From contig CANKXO010000001.1 in assembly GCA_947487765.1 (NCBI GenBank), forward strand, positions 868,001-932,000: a DNA stretch of 64,000 nucleotides, in the 5' to 3' direction. Within the stretch, counting starts at the first letter, position 1; every line of letters starts with the position of its first letter. Both the position numbers and the translations under genes were made by a program. The notes beneath the pieces are model-generated. The model did not search any database and was not told where the DNA came from. It was given only the letters and a program-made list of their open reading frames with translations. Shown here in pieces: positions 25,517-35,586 of the stretch. Origin of the DNA: an uncultured Pseudomonadales bacterium (GTDB lineage: Bacteria > Pseudomonadota > Gammaproteobacteria > Pseudomonadales > Cellvibrionaceae).

Positions 25517-26842
25517 ATGATAATGAACGCTTCCTTACATAAATCTCACTTTCCTTTGATGCTCTGTGGGAGTCTATCCTTTATTTTATATTACTATTTA
25601 GCTAGCCAGTCAACGGTTTATGTTGCCGCTACATTATGGGACTTATGGTTGGTGTGCGGTTTTTGTGGTGTATTAAGCATTATTAGTTGGTATTACTACG
25701 AATACTATAGAATTAAGCCATCACTTTATTTAATTATCGGCTTTGCTATTGCTTTTCGGTTATTAGGCTTTGTCGCTTTTCCAATTCTAGAGGATGATTT
25801 CTATCGTTATCTTTGGGATGGTTATATGCTCGTGGAATATGGCACTCCTTATGGAGTTCCTCCAAGTGATTTCTTTAGTAATGATAATATTAATGAAAAC
25901 TTTGAGAATATATTAAGTAATATCAATTACCCTGATGTCCCGACAATTTATGGGCCAGTTCTACAATGGTTTTTTGCTTTGAGTTATCTCATCGCACCAG
26001 GTGAATTATGGCCAATTAAAGGCTTTTTGGTTTTTGCTGATATTGTTATTATCTTTTTATTAATAAGCCTGACTAAAATATCTTCAGTTAAAAATCACTA
26101 CCTTATATTGTATGCATGGTGCCCATTAATTATTAAAGAATTTGCGATAACTGCGCACCCTGATGTTATTGGTGTGATGTTCATGATGATCGCATTATTG
26201 CTTGCGCATAAAAAATATTATTACTGGGTCGCTACCATGTTAGCGTTAGCTGTTGCTACTAAAGTATTCGCAATTATTATTACGCCTTTATTGTTGGGTT
26301 TATATTGGCGACGTTGGGTAGTTTTTGTCATGGTTGCTATAGGAATAGCACTTCCCTTTGGTTTAAGGGATGCTTGGTTACCAGGCGGCTTAGTTACTAT
26401 GGCCAATGATTGGTTGTTTAATGCACCTATCTATCTTTTGTTAAAGTCGTATCTTACTTTCAATACAGCAAAAATATTACTGCTTGCGATATTTTCGCTG
26501 ACTTGGATCGCCGTCTTTTTTCGAAGTAGTTTATTCCAAAACCCTATTAAAATCAGAGGGGATTATTTATTTGGAATGTTCTTTCTCTGCATTCCCGTTT
26601 TAAATCCATGGTATATGATTTGGTTATTGCCATTTGCTGTCATTTACCCGAGTTGTTGGGCATGGGTAGCATCGTTAAGTCTGTTTATCAGCTACGCAAG
26701 CGGTATTAATACGAATGACGATCAATCAAGCCTCTATCTCTATGAGCAGCAGACGATATTTGTGTTGGTAGAATTTGGCCTAATAGCTTTAGGCCTTTTC
26801 ATCGATAGAATAAGAAAGGTACAGATGCTTAAAAGCAAATAG
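25517..26842 (+). CDS. multi-spanning GT-C-type glycosyltransferase-like protein
   Basis: A 441-residue protein with about ten or more hydrophobic helices. An early periplasmic loop holds the acidic motif LEDDFYRYLWDGYML (about residues 93-107), which resembles the Asp/Glu-containing loop of GT-C enzymes using polyprenyl-phosphate sugars. Another loop has a conserved-looking ATKVFAIIITPLLLG helix start. It probably transfers a sugar to a lipid or polymer on the outer face of the inner membrane. A second possible start is the ATG at 25523. The neighbouring GT2 gene fits a donor-synthesis role. Confidence 0.65.
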   Translation: MIMNASLHKSHFPLMLCGSLSFILYYYLASQSTVYVAATLWDLWLVCGFCGVLSIISWYYYEYYRIKPSLYLIIGFAIAFRLLGFVAFPILEDDFYRYLWDGYMLVEYGTPYGVPPSDFFSNDNINENFENILSNINYPDVPTIYGPVLQWFFALSYLIAPGELWPIKGFLVFADIVIIFLLISLTKISSVKNHYLILYAWCPLIIKEFAITAHPDVIGVMFMMIALLLAHKKYYYWVATMLALAVATKVFAIIITPLLLGLYWRRWVVFVMVAIGIALPFGLRDAWLPGGLVTMANDWLFNAPIYLLLKSYLTFNTAKILLLAIFSLTWIAVFFRSSLFQNPIKIRGDYLFGMFFLCIPVLNPWYMIWLLPFAVIYPSCWAWVASLSLFISYASGINTNDDQSSLYLYEQQTIFVLVEFGLIALGLFIDRIRKVQMLKSK

Positions 26843-26856
26843 CTTAAGCGATAGTT

Positions 26857-27246
26857 TTAGCCATTTCTTAAATTTAAACGATAACGTTTATTGAGGTAGT
26901 AAATGACATAAGAAAAGTCACGGGTACTAATCTTTTCACCTATTAAAGTATTAAGGTTATCACAGTCATAGAGTTTGGCTGTTAGGCTATCTACAGTTCC
27001 GCCTTTGAAGGGTCTTAAAGAGCTTCTCTTGAGCTTTACTTTTTCTTTGCCATTGTCTACACAATATTTGATTTTAGGTACATTGTTAGCACGGCCCTGA
27101 TAAACTGATTTCCCATATTCATATTTGGTATCAACAGGCTCCGATGGCGTTGAATAACTACCGTAACTACCACCGCCTCCAGAGGCAAAAGCAATAGAGC
27201 TAGCGCTAATCAATACAAGGTTTGTAATTAGTTTGGCAGCAGACAT
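26857..27246 (-). CDS. small secreted protein of unknown function
   Basis: A 129-residue protein with a typical signal peptide (cleavage likely after SSIAFA-S, about residue 22) and a Gly/Ser/Tyr-rich linker. A basic domain of about 80 residues follows, with two cysteines (YCVDNG and YDCDN) that could form a disulfide. The protein ends with a basic tail. No catalytic motif or family is recognisable. It converges on the GT-C gene with 14 bp between stops. Confidence 0.6.
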   Translation of the reverse strand: MSAAKLITNLVLISASSIAFASGGGGSYGSYSTPSEPVDTKYEYGKSVYQGRANNVPKIKYCVDNGKEKVKLKRSSLRPFKGGTVDSLTAKLYDCDNLNTLIGEKISTRDFSYVIYYLNKRYRLNLRNG

Positions 27247-27303
27247 AAATAATTCACCACTATAATAATTGGAAACATATTTTTAGGACATAAGTGATCA
27301 GGA

Positions 27304-27360
27304 CTAGTTCATAAACTGATTAAAATAATTTGTTTGATAAAGGCGGTGATTATGAACTAG
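27304..27360. repeat. 11-bp perfect inverted repeat with long spacer
   Basis: CTAGTTCATAA at 27304-27314 is exactly repeated in inverse at 27350-27360, with 35 bp between. It lies in the 201-bp gap between the divergent secreted-protein gene and the Lon-domain gene. It could be an operator pair or a weak RNA hairpin. Confidence 0.45.
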
Positions 27361-27447
27361 CATACTTGGGTATGGCGTTGCTGGTTGATTATGCTCAATA
27401 ACTAAAATATAGTCTGCTAATGTTTTTGGTTAGTGCAAGTATACATC

Positions 27448-28092
27448 ATGCCTGAAATCGCAATATTTCCTATTCCCGACTGTGTATCTTTCCCTGGAAC
27501 GGTCTTTCCTCTCCATGTGTTTGAGCCTCGATATCGTTCAATGATTAAGTATTGTCTTGATAATAATCAACTCTTAGGTATCGCGCATACTCAAAAGATT
27601 GTAAGCCAGGGTAAGGCAGATCAATCCTTGGAAGAGGCTTTGAGCTCGAATCAAACAACCTATAAGCCTTTCCCTGTCTTTTCAGCAGGTCGTTGTGAAT
27701 TGCTAAAGGTGCTAGACGATGGCAGGATGTATCTGCAGGTACATATGGAATCGAGGTTTATCAAGGTATCCGAAAAGCAAACCTTACCGTTTTCAATTTG
27801 CCAATGTGACCCATATCTTGATGCTGAAGAGAATATAGATTTACCGGCTTTGGAGCTACTTAAGCAAAAAGTCTTGAATCGTTTAATCGTGATGACCTCA
27901 AATATTCCTGAGATCCAAAAAATATTAGCTTCTGAGCAATGGGCGAAAAAAGAAGCAATAGCATTTAGTTTTGAAATATTTGCCTTGTTCCAGCTTGAAG
28001 CTGATATGCAGCAGAATATTTTAGAGATGAGCTCAGCCAGTGAGCGTCTAGAGTATCTATTAGGGCTACTTAATACTAAAAATAATTATTAG
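27448..28092 (+). CDS. Lon N-terminal-domain protein
   Basis: A 214-residue cytoplasmic protein consisting of the substrate-recognition domain of Lon protease without ATPase or peptidase. IAIFPIPDCVSFPGTVFPLHVFEPRYR is the family start, split here over residues 4-30, and the later helices (FALFQLEADMQQNILEMSSASERLEYL) match the end of the Lon N-domain. The ATG at 27448 is preferred to a GTG 15 bp upstream, because the conserved region begins right after it. Such stand-alone proteins are common; their function is not established. Confidence 0.85.
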   Translation: MPEIAIFPIPDCVSFPGTVFPLHVFEPRYRSMIKYCLDNNQLLGIAHTQKIVSQGKADQSLEEALSSNQTTYKPFPVFSAGRCELLKVLDDGRMYLQVHMESRFIKVSEKQTLPFSICQCDPYLDAEENIDLPALELLKQKVLNRLIVMTSNIPEIQKILASEQWAKKEAIAFSFEIFALFQLEADMQQNILEMSSASERLEYLLGLLNTKNNY

Positions 28093-28359
28093 TGGTTGCT
28101 ACTTAAAAACACTGATGCTGTAACACCGACAACTACTGAATTGCCTATCTAAAAGCATTTATGGACTGATTATATTGCATAGTACACGAATATATAGCTC
28201 TTATAGACTCGTAAATGCCCTATAAATAATAACATTACAAAAAGCAGGGTCTATTATTTGCTTATTTTACCTGACTTACCAATCTGGATTTTCGACCATT
28301 ACTTTCTATAATTAATCAAATATGTCGCATATATTTCTATTTAATTATTTGAGAAAACG

Positions 28360-30804
28360 ATGAAAATCAAAACCAAAATGCTTTTGGGTGGGGGGTGTTT
28401 GGCTGCTCTACCTGTTTTGATCGGTTGCTATTTTTTGGGGGAGACGGCAATTACGGAAGGTAAAGCCTCTCTGGAAGAAGACGCAAAGCAATCTCTTGTA
28501 GCTATTCGTGATATTACGGCGACAGAAATAACTAACTATATCGGTAATATTGAGAAGCAAGCGGTCAGCTTGTCAGAAAACCTAATGGTTATTGAGGCAA
28601 TGACTCGATTTGCTCAAGGTTTTGCTGAACATTCATCTGGGCGTAATGATGAAGAAATAAAAGCACAAAAATTAAGCCTACAGCAGTATTATGATCAACA
28701 ATTTGATGCTCAGTTTAAGGCTCTAAATAACAATCATGCCGCCGGCATAGATGCGTTACTGCAACCATTAGATAAGCAATCCATTGCTTTACAGTATGAT
28801 TTTATAAGTAATAACCCAGATTCACTAGGGAATAAACACCTTATGGATCAACCCTCTGTTACTAGTTCATATACAAATAGTCATATCAAATACCATGGTG
28901 TATTCCGTAATTTTATTGAACGTTTTGGGTACTATGATTTATTTCTAGTTGATCATAATACTGGTGATATTGTTTATTCAGTATTTAAGGAGTTGGATTA
29001 TACAACTTCTCTAATTGATGGGCCTTACGCGAAAAGTGGGATAGGCCAAGCATTTGCTGAAGCTGATAAGTCAACAGATAAAAACTTCACGGCGTTAACT
29101 GATTTTTCGCCTTACCTTCCTTCTTATAATGCCCCTGCATCATTTATTGCAACACCTATTCATGATACCGATGGAAAGAAGATAGGCGTTTTAATCTTGC
29201 AAATGCCAGTAGATAAGATCAATGCGATTATGACTCATAGCCAAAAATGGGAGGAGACAGGCTTAGGCTTGTCAGGTGAAACCTATTTAGTCGGTTCTGA
29301 TTTTACAATGCGTAGTAATGGACGTTTTTTATTGGAAGATAAAAGTAGCTATCTGGAGTTAATGAAAAATATTAATTTAGATACTGAAACAATTGCAGCG
29401 ATGGATGTTAAGGAGACATCTATAGGGTTGCAGCCAGTAAAAACTCAAGGTACTGAGGCGGCTTTACGTGGCGAAAAAGGCTTTGCTATTTTTCCTGACT
29501 ATCGCAATGTTAGGGTACTTTCTGCATATAAAGTGTTGGATATCGGTGGCTTGCAATGGGCTATTATGAGCGAGATTGATGAGGATGAAGCGTTTGCTCC
29601 AGTTGCGGAATTACGTGAAAAAGTTAATGGAATGATTATGTTTATTGTAATCGCTGCACTTATTTTCGGTCCTGCATTTGCGTGGCTATTATCATTAACA
29701 ATCATAAACCCTGTTAATAAAATTATTGATGCTGTTCATGACCTTGCTAATGGTGAAGGTGATTTAACCAAAAGAGTTGAAACTGACAATAAGGATGAAG
29801 TTGGAGAGCTTTCGCAATGGTTAAATAAATTTATTGATCACTTAGACGAAACATTTTCTGACTTAATTAAATCCGCTATGCGCTTAGTGCCGATGGCAGA
29901 AGAGTTATCAGAAGGGAATGCAGCTATTACTCGAGCAGCAAATGAGCAAAATAAACAAATTGCTACAGTGCGTAACCGTTTGCATGACGCTCGCGAATCA
30001 ACGGATCAAGTTCAAGGTGAATCTGAATTAATCTCTAATGAAAGCCATAAAGGAGAGGAGGCTGTTAAAGAGGGCGTAAGGGTTTTTGATTCAACATACA
30101 ACCAAATTACTGACTTAGGAGGTATTATTGAGGATGCCTCTGTTTCTATTGATTCGTTAAAAGCAGAAAGTGATAATATTGTCAGTGTTATTGATGTGAT
30201 TAATGACATTGCAGAACAAACTAATCTACTTGCACTGAACGCCGCAATTGAAGCTGCTAGAGCAGGTGAGGCAGGTCGAGGGTTTGCTGTCGTTGCCGAT
30301 GAAGTCCGTGCACTAGCGTCACGAACAAGAGAATCTACATTGGAAGTGTCATCGATGGTTGACGCGATTCAGTCACGAACAGAAAAGGTTGTCAGCACCA
30401 TGGCGTTGGGTAAATCTTCAACTGAAGAATGCAGTGTACAAGTGCAAGAAGCAAAAGATAAATTATCATTAATTTATAGTGCTATGGATCAAATCAATCA
30501 GCGCGTAGCGGGTATTTCTGCATCAGTTATTGAGCAAAAGGAAAATTTCGACCAAGTGGCAAATGATTTTGATGGCTTAGATGAATGTTTCCATAATTCC
30601 CAAATGGCCAGTAATGTTACTGTGCAGATTGGTATTGATATGAGTAAGATGAGTGTAAAACTTCATGGTATGGTCGAGCATTTCACATTAACAGATAATA
30701 ATTGGAGTACTAATAAACGTGATAATGTAAGAATTGATGAAGACGTGGTGAATTCACTTAAAAAGTCTGCTGCAGATATAGATGATCAAGATGAAATTTT
30801 TTAA
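28360..30804 (+). CDS. methyl-accepting chemotaxis protein
   Basis: An 814-residue chemoreceptor. The first membrane helix (about 8-27) is followed by a large periplasmic sensor of about 390 residues that looks like a Cache-type ligand-binding region ([12 protein letters not shown] and the [14 protein letters not shown] strands near its end). The second membrane helix (about 423-447), HAMP domain (about 448-500) and cytoplasmic signalling domain come next. The signalling hairpin tip has [18 protein letters not shown] and [11 protein letters not shown], the CheA/CheW contact. No pentapeptide for CheR/CheB tethering ends the protein. No other chemotaxis gene is nearby, so it feeds a distant system. 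Confidence 0.93.
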   Translation: MKIKTKMLLGGGCLAALPVLIGCYFLGETAITEGKASLEEDAKQSLVAIRDITATEITNYIGNIEKQAVSLSENLMVIEAMTRFAQGFAEHSSGRNDEEIKAQKLSLQQYYDQQFDAQFKALNNNHAAGIDALLQPLDKQSIALQYDFISNNPDSLGNKHLMDQPSVTSSYTNSHIKYHGVFRNFIERFGYYDLFLVDHNTGDIVYSVFKELDYTTSLIDGPYAKSGIGQAFAEADKSTDKNFTALTDFSPYLPSYNAPASFIATPIHDTDGKKIGVLILQMPVDKINAIMTHSQKWEETGLGLSGETYLVGSDFTMRSNGRFLLEDKSSYLELMKNINLDTETIAAMDVKETSIGLQPVKTQGTEAALRGEKGFAIFPDYRNVRVLSAYKVLDIGGLQWAIMSEIDEDEAFAPVAELREKVNGMIMFIVIAALIFGPAFAWLLSLTIINPVNKIIDAVHDLANGEGDLTKRVETDNKDEVGELSQWLNKFIDHLDETFSDLIKSAMRLVPMAEELSEGNAAITRAANEQNKQIATVRNRLHDARESTDQVQGESELISNESHKGEEAVKEGVRVFDSTYNQITDLGGIIEDASVSIDSLKAESDNIVSVIDVINDIAEQTNLLALNAAIEAARAGEAGRGFAVVADEVRALASRTRESTLEVSSMVDAIQSRTEKVVSTMALGKSSTEECSVQVQEAKDKLSLIYSAMDQINQRVAGISASVIEQKENFDQVANDFDGLDECFHNSQMASNVTVQIGIDMSKMSVKLHGMVEHFTLTDNNWSTNKRDNVRIDEDVVNSLKKSAADIDDQDEIF

Positions 30805-30833
30805 AAGCAGCGATAAATCTATAAATAAAAATA

Positions 30834-31880
30834 CTATTTAACTAAAAGGGTTATTTTGAATCCTTGATCTTTTTTTACTACTTCCTGTTTGCTAAAAAGC
30901 GCCTCTGCCTTTTTATCAAAAGTGACAAATTCATTGGTGACGAGTAAAGCAGCCCCATTCTTTTCAAGTTTTTGATAACAGACTGATATAAATTTATCGG
31001 TGAGTTCTTTGCTGTGGGAAAACCCTCGATGAAAGGGTGGATTGCATAAAATCAAATCAAATGTAGTATCGATGGTGTTGGCGCAATCACTAGCAACAAT
31101 GGTTGTTGGGGTGTTTATTAACTGACTATTGGCTTGAGCACTCAGTAAAGCTGCTGCATTATTATCTGTTGCAGTAATGCTAGATAAATTATATTCATCA
31201 AGGTTTAAAAATATCCAGCCATAGCCACAGCCTAAATCAAGTACATTGCTAGGCTTCGATTGTAGGTCGCTATAGATAGAGCGGAATGTCTCTAACAATA
31301 ATTGGGTTCCATTATCAATTTTATCCCATCCAAATGTGCCTGGTTTACTATAAAACGTCTTGTCTTTATTGTTTTTAGGAGAGGTTTTTCTGAGAGTTAA
31401 GTATTGTTGATCATCCAGTCGCTGTTCTTTATTGATGTCCGAAAATTCTCCTGTATATGTATTCTTTGATTTTTTAAGTGCCCCTGAAGCAGAGAGTTCT
31501 TTTTTTAACTTGTCAGCGTAAGTTTTAACACCTTCTTGTTTATAACCACTTATTGTGAGTATCCCGTTAGTGGTTAATAATTGAGATGCTTGGTTTATTA
31601 AAAAATGTACTAAGGCTTTTTCTTTAGATATGCGGTAAATAATTTGATCAAATAATTGTTGAGGGTAATCATTGCTATCAAAGTCGGTAAAAATAGCCGT
31701 TATCTTTTTAGCTGAAGCATACTGGTAAATATCATAACGATTGGTTACTAGTGTTAGTAATGGATTGGCTGGTACATGTTCTAAAATAGGTAAAGCATTT
31801 TCATCTGCATACCATAAAGTTGATTGTGTTATATGTTGCAGTTTAGGTAAAACCTGTTGAAGTGCAGTATCAGTTTGCAA
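30834..31880 (-). CDS. rsmC: 16S rRNA (guanine1207-N2)-methyltransferase RsmC
   Basis: RsmC uses S-adenosylmethionine to methylate G1207 of 16S rRNA in the 30S subunit. The 348-residue protein has two Rossmann halves. The C-terminal, active one has VLDLGCGYGWIF for AdoMet and the catalytic LILCNPPFHRGF, as expected for N2-guanine methyltransferases. A conserved PGTFGWDKIDNGTQLLLET block precedes it. Its start overlaps the 3' end of rsuA by 11 bp, so two small-subunit modification genes are translationally coupled. Confidence 0.92.
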   Translation of the reverse strand: MQTDTALQQVLPKLQHITQSTLWYADENALPILEHVPANPLLTLVTNRYDIYQYASAKKITAIFTDFDSNDYPQQLFDQIIYRISKEKALVHFLINQASQLLTTNGILTISGYKQEGVKTYADKLKKELSASGALKKSKNTYTGEFSDINKEQRLDDQQYLTLRKTSPKNNKDKTFYSKPGTFGWDKIDNGTQLLLETFRSIYSDLQSKPSNVLDLGCGYGWIFLNLDEYNLSSITATDNNAAALLSAQANSQLINTPTTIVASDCANTIDTTFDLILCNPPFHRGFSHSKELTDKFISVCYQKLEKNGAALLVTNEFVTFDKKAEALFSKQEVVKKDQGFKITLLVK

Positions 31881-32568
31881 AGCAATTCACTTCCTTTGAG
31901 TTTAATGCCCTATATTGGCCTGGCTGAAGTGAATTATCCAATGAAATATCTCCAATACTGTTGCGGTGTAGAGCTGTTACATGATTGCCCACAGCAGCAA
32001 ACATACGTTTCACTTGATGATATTTTCCTTCCTGTATTGCAAGTTCAGCATGGTAATCATCAATGATTAACAGTTCAGCAGGGAGGGTTACTTTGTTTTC
32101 GCTTTTTAATAATATCCCTTGGCTGAATTGCCCGATCAGTTCTGTATAAAGTGGTTTTGCGAGAGTCACGTAGTATCGTTTAAAACAGTGGCTGTTTGGA
32201 GAGGTAACCCGATGATTCCATTGCCCATTATCAGTAATTAATACAAGCCCCGTTGTGTCTTTATCAAGGCGACCTGCAATTTGTAATGTTTCTTTCTTAG
32301 GCTCGTTGAGTAAATCAATAACCGTAGGGTGTTCACTATCGCTATTGGCACATACCAAGTTTTGGGGCTTATACAGCATAAAATAACGAGGCTTAAGCTC
32401 TTCTAAGGCTTTGTCGAACAGGCATATCCTGTCTTTACTGCTATCGATATGTTGGGCAGGGTTATTTGTTATTGTGCCATTCACCGTCACTTCATTTTGT
32501 TTTAGCCAACGTTTTACCTCAGACCTTGAAAAATCAGTTGTTGTGGCAATAAATTTATCAAGGCGCAT
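31870..32568 (-). CDS. rsuA: 16S rRNA pseudouridine-516 synthase RsuA
   Basis: RsuA converts U516 of 16S rRNA to pseudouridine. The 232-residue protein begins with an S4 RNA-binding domain (RLDKFIATTTDFSRSEVKRW). The catalytic domain has the RsuA-type motif GRLDKDTTGLVLITDNG with the active Asp. KYHQVKRMFAAVGNHV near residue 190 is the conserved late motif. It could in principle be the close paralogue RluE/RluF, but length and coupling to rsmC favour RsuA. It follows folD by 22 bp on the same strand. Confidence 0.88.
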   Translation of the reverse strand: MRLDKFIATTTDFSRSEVKRWLKQNEVTVNGTITNNPAQHIDSSKDRICLFDKALEELKPRYFMLYKPQNLVCANSDSEHPTVIDLLNEPKKETLQIAGRLDKDTTGLVLITDNGQWNHRVTSPNSHCFKRYYVTLAKPLYTELIGQFSQGILLKSENKVTLPAELLIIDDYHAELAIQEGKYHQVKRMFAAVGNHVTALHRNSIGDISLDNSLQPGQYRALNSKEVNCFAN

Positions 32569-32590
32569 ATTGTGGCAGTAACGTCAGTTG

Positions 32591-33436
32591 TTAAGCGATT
32601 TTTCTCTCACCAGAGTCAACAGATTGATAGATTAGAGTATTGATTGTCATTGGACCCACTCCGCCAGGAACAGGGGTATAGGCAGCGACGCGATCTACCA
32701 GTGGGGCTAATTCAATATCACCTACGCCGCCAGTGTGATAACCAGCGTCAACAACAACCGCGTCATCTTTAATCCATTCGGCTTTGATGAATTCAGGTTT
32801 GCCAACTGCACCGACAATGATATCTGCTTGTTTGATATGTTCCGATAGATTTTCTGTTCTGGAATGGCATATGGTAACCGTTGCATTAGCGCCTAGAAGC
32901 ATCATTGCCATAGGTTTACCTAAAATAGGGCTACGACCAACCACAACGGCATGCTTACCAGATAGAGGAATATCATAGGCTTCTAACAGCCTCATGATAC
33001 CTTTAGGGGTCGCGCATCCATAGGCTTCTTCGCCCATGCTCATACGTCCAAAGCCAAGACAAGTAACCCCATCTACGTCTTTTGTAAGGTCAATTGCATC
33101 AAAACAGGCTCTTTCATCGATTTGTGGTGGGACAGGGTGTTGAAGGAGAATACCGTGAACATCTTCATTGGTATTCAACTCATGTATTTTTTCCAGTAAT
33201 TGTTCAGTAGTCGTATTTTCTGGTAGCTCGACTTTGATAGAGTCCATACCGATACGAGCACATGCATTGCCTTTCATATTGACATAGGTCGCTGAAGAAG
33301 GGTCATTGCCGACAAGAATAGTGGCAAGAATAGGCGTCCGGCCATTGGTACGATTTTTTAAATTGACTATTCTTTCACTTAGCTCAGTTTCGGTTTGTTT
33401 CGCCAAGGATTTTCCATCAAGGACTAATGCGCTCAT
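32591..33436 (-). CDS. folD: bifunctional methylenetetrahydrofolate dehydrogenase/cyclohydrolase FolD
   Basis: FolD interconverts methylene-, methenyl- and 10-formyl-tetrahydrofolate. The 281-residue protein has the catalytic YVNMKGNAC (Tyr and Lys of the Y-x3-K pair), the QHPVPPQID loop, the NADP-binding [14 protein letters not shown], and the [13 protein letters not shown]-terminal signature. It leads folD-rsuA-rsmC on the minus strand and is divergent from the tRNA-Pro operon. Confidence 0.96.
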   Translation of the reverse strand: MSALVLDGKSLAKQTETELSERIVNLKNRTNGRTPILATILVGNDPSSATYVNMKGNACARIGMDSIKVELPENTTTEQLLEKIHELNTNEDVHGILLQHPVPPQIDERACFDAIDLTKDVDGVTCLGFGRMSMGEEAYGCATPKGIMRLLEAYDIPLSGKHAVVVGRSPILGKPMAMMLLGANATVTICHSRTENLSEHIKQADIIVGAVGKPEFIKAEWIKDDAVVVDAGYHTGGVGDIELAPLVDRVAAYTPVPGGVGPMTINTLIYQSVDSGERKIA

Positions 33437-33599
33437 GTATTAACTTTCCAGAGTATTGTTGATTGCGACGGCATCTATTTTCCCATAGCCGTAACTCAAG
33501 TGGCAAATTAAATGATAAAATTACACGACTTATTTAGCCCATGAATCAGGCAAGTTTCAATAAATTTTGCTTTAGTTTCAAAGAGTTTTTAAATTATCG

Positions 33600-33628
33600 T
33601 TGACTGTCTAAAACTCCATGGGTATGAT
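33600..33628 (+). promoter_or_regulatory. tRNA-Pro-Arg-His operon promoter
   Basis: TTGACT at 33600-33605 and TATGAT at 33623-33628 are separated by 17 bp. The discriminator GCGCACCTC that follows is also found at the tRNA-Val promoter. The leader to tRNA-Pro is about 45 nt. This is a strong sigma-70 promoter of the stable-RNA type. Confidence 0.82.
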
Positions 33629-33680
33629 GCGCACCTCCTGAAACAGGGGCTGTAAGAATATTGATTATAGTGTGATATGT

Positions 33681-33757
<77 letters not shown>

Positions 33758-33792
33758 ATTATTTATAATCAATAGCCTAAGGATTTTTCCTT

Positions 33793-33869
33793 GCGCCCGT
33801 AGCTCAGCTGGATAGAGCACCCGCCTTCTAAGCGGGTGGTCGCAGGTTCGAATCCTGCCGGGCGCGCCA
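33793..33869 (+). tRNA. tRNA-Arg (anticodon UCU)
   Basis: A 77-nt cloverleaf. The acceptor GCGCCCG pairs with CGGGCGC, the anticodon loop CTTCTAA gives UCU, and CCA is encoded. It is 35 bp after tRNA-Pro. Confidence 0.97.
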
Positions 33870-33965
33870 TACTAAAAGAGATGGTACACCCTATAGCTAA
33901 TTCAGCAGGCCATCCTTGATGTAAGCTAATAAGGTATGTCTTTGAGTTCAGGTATCTTTCTCTAT

Positions 33966-34042
33966 GGTGACTGTAGCTCAGCTGGTAGAGCCCCGGATTG
34001 TGATTCCGGTGGTCGCGGGTTCGAACCCCGTCAGTCACCCCA
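33966..34042 (+). tRNA. tRNA-His (anticodon GUG)
   Basis: The anticodon loop TTGTGAT gives GUG. The extra 5' G(-1) at 33966, paired with C73, is the hallmark of tRNA-His. The acceptor GTGACTG pairs with CAGTCAC and CCA is encoded. It is the last tRNA before the accessory block with the Nit1C genes. No clear terminator follows. Confidence 0.97.
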
Positions 34043-34185
34043 AACATTCCCTTTAAAATTATCTCAAGATGCACGCAGTGCCTTTCAATTATTATATATT
34101 CCTTTTTTAGAGCCTCTCATTTGTAAGCCAATTCTAATAGCTGTATTGCTTTTGACTAGGTTGTATCAAATTTGAATATTTCTAG

Positions 34186-35586
34186 TTACTGCACCAGTTG
34201 AGTCACATGCGCTGGCTGACTAATCATTTCTTTTAAAATAATCATTTGTTCTTTTACATGCTCACGTGATGATGGTCCGCCAAAACAAATACGTAAGGCG
34301 AGCGGTGGGTTATTGTCAGTTGCAAATGCCGCGCTAGATACTGCATTAACGCCTTGGGAGCGAAGTTTGGTTGCAAGGTCTGAAGGGTTCCATCCTAAAT
34401 GTTTTGGAAGCGTTAGCCAAAAATGAAACGCGTTCGTTTCCATAGAGAGCTGTTGGCTACTTAGTATGTCCTTGACTACTAATTGACGAGCATTGGCTTC
34501 TCTTTTTACAGCTTGAATCATATGGTCTAACACGCCTTCCTGGATCAAGCGGCACACCACTTCATGCATAATAGGGTTTTCCATGATATTGAGTGAGCGT
34601 AACGCGCCTGCGGCATATTCCGCTTGGCGGTGTGTGGGGCAAAGTATAAAGCCCGTACGTAAACCCGGGCCAAGGCACTTAGAGAGGCCGCCAATAAAAT
34701 AAGTAAGGTCAGGCGCAAGTGTCGCAAAGGTAGGTGAGCTATCGTCCGTAATCATGCCGTTGGCATCGTCCTCAATAATGGGAATGCTGTAGCGCAGTGC
34801 TACATCCGCTAAAGCTTCTCTGCGACCTTTCGAGATGCTCATACAGGTAGGATTTTGCATGGTGGGGTTGATATAGAGCGCGGCTACTTCATGGGTTTTG
34901 CAGGCGTCTTCAAAGGCGCTGACTAAGGGGCCGTTGCCATCACGTTTTACAGACAGTAGTGTTTTACCTAGTTGTGCGGCAATAGATTTAATGCCGGGGT
35001 AGGTCAAACTATCAACACACACCACTTGGTGGTTGTTACACAACTGTGTGATCAAGCCAACTAAGCCACCATGAATACCAGGGCAAGACACGATACGGTC
35101 AACTCTAGGGTTAGCCACTCGTCGTGCAATCAAAGATTGAAAATGCTCTTTAGTGGCAGCTGATCCGCCAAAGTCCTGATAACGCATCAGCGTAAAAATA
35201 TCAGCTTGGGCAATGGCACTGAGTGCACCATCTTTAATTTCTTCAATCAATGTAGGAATAGAGGGTTCGATCACCATATTCATGGTCATCTCGTAAGGCG
35301 CGAGGCTGGGCTTTACTGCGGGCACTTTACCTTTAATAAAGGTACCTGCACCAGTTGTGGTATCAATCAAGCCACGTTTTTTAGCCTCGCCATAAGCGCG
35401 TGAGGCTGTTGAATAGTTGATACATAAAGCATCAGCCAAGTCACGCATAGGCGGTAGTTTATCTTGTGGTTGTAATTTGCCTGACTCAATGCCGTCATGT
35501 ATGAGTTCAGCAATTAGCTTATATGCGGGGTACTTTCCTTTGTTATCAATTTCTTTTTTCCATGAATCAAGTAACGAGTCTGGCAT
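34186..35586 (-). CDS. MocR/GntR-type regulator with aminotransferase-like domain
   Basis: A 466-residue MocR protein. It has an N-terminal GntR winged helix (about residues 18-87, LPPMRDLADALCINYSTASRAYGEAKKRGLI) and a fold-type I aminotransferase domain with the PLP-binding Lys303 in GGLSKCLGPGLR and an IIEDDANG motif. Such regulators sense an amine or amino acid through PLP. It is divergent from the Nit1C operon across 517 bp that contain repeated motifs and a sigma-54 promoter, so it probably controls that operon and itself. In the Nit1C cluster of a cyanide-using Pseudomonas the local regulator is a sigma-54 activator; here it is a different class. Confidence 0.88.
   Translation of the reverse strand: MPDSLLDSWKKEIDNKGKYPAYKLIAELIHDGIESGKLQPQDKLPPMRDLADALCINYSTASRAYGEAKKRGLIDTTTGAGTFIKGKVPAVKPSLAPYEMTMNMVIEPSIPTLIEEIKDGALSAIAQADIFTLMRYQDFGGSAATKEHFQSLIARRVANPRVDRIVSCPGIHGGLVGLITQLCNNHQVVCVDSLTYPGIKSIAAQLGKTLLSVKRDGNGPLVSAFEDACKTHEVAALYINPTMQNPTCMSISKGRREALADVALRYSIPIIEDDANGMITDDSSPTFATLAPDLTYFIGGLSKCLGPGLRTGFILCPTHRQAEYAAGALRSLNIMENPIMHEVVCRLIQEGVLDHMIQAVKREANARQLVVKDILSSQQLSMETNAFHFWLTLPKHLGWNPSDLATKLRSQGVNAVSSAAFATDNNPPLALRICFGGPSSREHVKEQMIILKEMISQPAHVTQLVQ

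Noticed and set aside
33769-34074. Open frames across the tRNA-Arg and tRNA-His genes
   Set aside because: They are by-products of tRNA sequence; no protein family or start signal.
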